Source: Alphaproteobacteria bacterium (GTDB lineage: Bacteria; Pseudomonadota; Alphaproteobacteria; Micavibrionales; Micavibrionaceae). From it: a DNA stretch of 64,000 bases. A model generated the notes under the pieces. The model was not told the DNA's origin. It was given only the letters and a program-made list of their open reading frames with translations, and searched no databases. Both the position numbers and the translations under genes were made by a program. This document shows, in pieces, positions 63,221-64,000 of this stretch (position 1 is the stretch's first letter; each line of letters opens with the position of its first letter). The stretch is taken from the NCBI GenBank assembly GCA_016125135.1, contig WGMJ01000005.1:1-64000 (forward strand). Reading direction: 5' to 3'.

Positions 63221-63916
63221 GTGAACATTGTTGTACTGACCGGCGCGGGGATTTCCAAAGAATCCGGCCTCAATACGTTTCGTGATGAAGGCGGCTTATG
63301 GGCTGGCCACAAGGTGGAAGACGTTGCCACGCCCGAGGCTTTTGTACGTAACCCTGCTTTAGTGCATGACTTTTATAACCAGCGCCGCGCGCAATTATTT
63401 GAGAGTGCTGTAAAGCCTAACGCCGGACATCTCGCATTGGCGGAATTCGAGAAAGACGGCAAAGCGAATAGCTTTCTTTTAGTAACACAAAATGTTGATA
63501 ATCTGCACGAGCAAGCAGGCAGTAAAAATTTACTCCATATGCATGGGGATTTACTGAGCGTGCGCTGCACATCATGCGGCCATAAACAGGCTGACTGGAA
63601 AGAGCAACACACAACGGAAACAATTTGCACTGCATGTAGTGTAAAAGGCACAACGCGGCCCGACATTGTTTGGTTTGGTGAGATGCCATACTTTATGGAT
63701 GAAATTTATAAAGCGCTGATGAATTGCGATTTGTTTATGGCGATCGGCACGTCAGGCCATGTATACCCTGCGGCAGGGTTTGTTGAGCTTGCAAATGCAG
63801 CTGGGGCAAGGACTGTGGAATTTAACCTCGACCATTCCGCTGTCAGCCATGCTTTTGACGAGCATTTACTGGGTTCTGCGAGTGAAACTCTTCCTAAGTT
63901 CTTGAAAAATATATAG
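63221..63916 (+). CDS. cobB: NAD-dependent protein deacylase (sirtuin, CobB-like)
   Basis: 231 residues from a GTG at 63221. TGAGISKESGLNTFRD, TQNVDNLHEQAG, the catalytic His in HMHGD, two CxxC zinc pairs (CTSCGHK and CTACS), and GTSGHVYP. Tyr and Arg in FYNQRR match the Y-x-x-R of SIRT5/CobB that favours succinyl and malonyl lysine, so it may be a desuccinylase. Removes acyl groups from lysines with NAD. Confidence 0.94.
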   Translation: MNIVVLTGAGISKESGLNTFRDEGGLWAGHKVEDVATPEAFVRNPALVHDFYNQRRAQLFESAVKPNAGHLALAEFEKDGKANSFLLVTQNVDNLHEQAGSKNLLHMHGDLLSVRCTSCGHKQADWKEQHTTETICTACSVKGTTRPDIVWFGEMPYFMDEIYKALMNCDLFMAIGTSGHVYPAAGFVELANAAGARTVEFNLDHSAVSHAFDEHLLGSASETLPKFLKNI

Positions 63917-63935
63917 ATTTTACAAATCTTTCTAT

Positions 63936-63963
63936 TTGACATAATAATTAAATGTGTTATTCT
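63936..63963 (+). promoter_or_regulatory. Promoter of the gene starting at 63971
   Basis: TTGACA (63936-63941), 16-base spacer and TATTCT (63958-63963). Start of transcription about 63970, at the ATG, so a leaderless transcript is possible. A weak hairpin (63915-63929) between the sirtuin stop and this promoter may end the sirtuin transcript. Confidence 0.5.
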
Positions 63964-63970
63964 TAAGGGC

Positions 63971-64000
63971 ATGCCTCAGCGTAACCTCGCTTTAATCAAT
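63971..64000 (+). CDS. Start of a gene cut by the window end
   Basis: Ten codons from the ATG at 63971 (MPQRNLALIN) run open to the edge, preceded by a good promoter and TAAGGG. Too short to name. Confidence 0.4.
   Translation, partial: MPQRNLALIN

Noticed and set aside
1-64000. CRISPR array, IS element, prophage
   Set aside because: No direct repeats with spacers, transposase or phage structural genes were found on either strand.

Overview
The window is a gene-dense chromosomal segment of a Gram-negative bacterium, most likely an alphaproteobacterium. Supporting signs are an unsplit housekeeping set with alphaproteobacterial gene neighbourhoods: miaB followed by phoH, cobS/cobT next to a DnaJ-domain gene and bolA, ftsE/ftsX followed by a DUF218 gene, plsC and DUF2125, an MJ0042 zinc-ribbon gene, and a ribbon-helix-helix regulator of the alphaproteobacterial type. 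Base composition is moderate, not the high GC of many relatives. A Rhodospirillales- or Micavibrio-like lineage is possible, but the order is a guess. A perfect parS centromere sequence at 47143-47158 suggests the segment lies in the origin-proximal part of the chromosome. No prophage, insertion sequence or CRISPR array was found. No stretch over 300 bases lacks a gene; the largest gaps (about 20084-20310 and 25688-25917) hold short inverted repeats.

Layout. 1-9.6 kb: two adjacent PhoH-family ATPase genes behind miaB, small unknown and GNAT genes, an MFS transporter translationally coupled to a two-module AAA ATPase, a secreted unknown, MgtC and an amino-acid permease. 9.7-17.7 kb: a 1262-residue membrane-anchored coiled-coil protein, then a run of HAD phosphatase, MsbA-like ABC exporter, alpha/beta hydrolase and DUF192 protein. 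17.7-26.3 kb: an AT-rich acetyltransferase, tRNA-Pro, a MurC/Mpl-type ligase, a MarR regulator with a candidate operator, a pentapeptide protein, uvrC, a vgr-related metallopeptidase-like protein, clpX and sufE. 26.4-37 kb is the most accessory part: an isochorismatase-like hydrolase, two unknown genes and hisS, then five chymotrypsin-fold serine protease genes in a row (29898-33958), four of them overlapping head to tail. cobT follows, and then three small genes sharing an unfamiliar C-terminal motif.

37-64 kb is mainly housekeeping: aldo/keto reductase, cobS, DnaJ-domain gene, bolA, accA, xerD, a CNNM/CorC-type membrane protein, a parS site, an OafA/SGNH acyltransferase, MAPEG, secA, a parvulin isomerase, NUDIX, methyltransferase, tyrA, and a five-gene operon (secreted repeat protein, ftsE, ftsX, DUF218, plsC-DUF2125 fusion). 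It ends with the MJ0042 protein, a small lipoprotein, a large pentapeptide protein, a sirtuin and the start of one more gene.

Most likely new biology: the tandem array of signal-less serine proteases. All five keep His-Asp-Ser, all carry GNSG at the active site, and none has the Asp expected of a tryptic S1 pocket. Next in interest are the three-gene family with the shared DG-MPPN motif, the double AAA protein with an apparently dead second ATPase site, the tandem PhoH pair, the PlsC-DUF2125 fusion and the giant coiled-coil membrane protein. Several genes also have a promoter so close to the ATG that a leaderless mRNA is expected.
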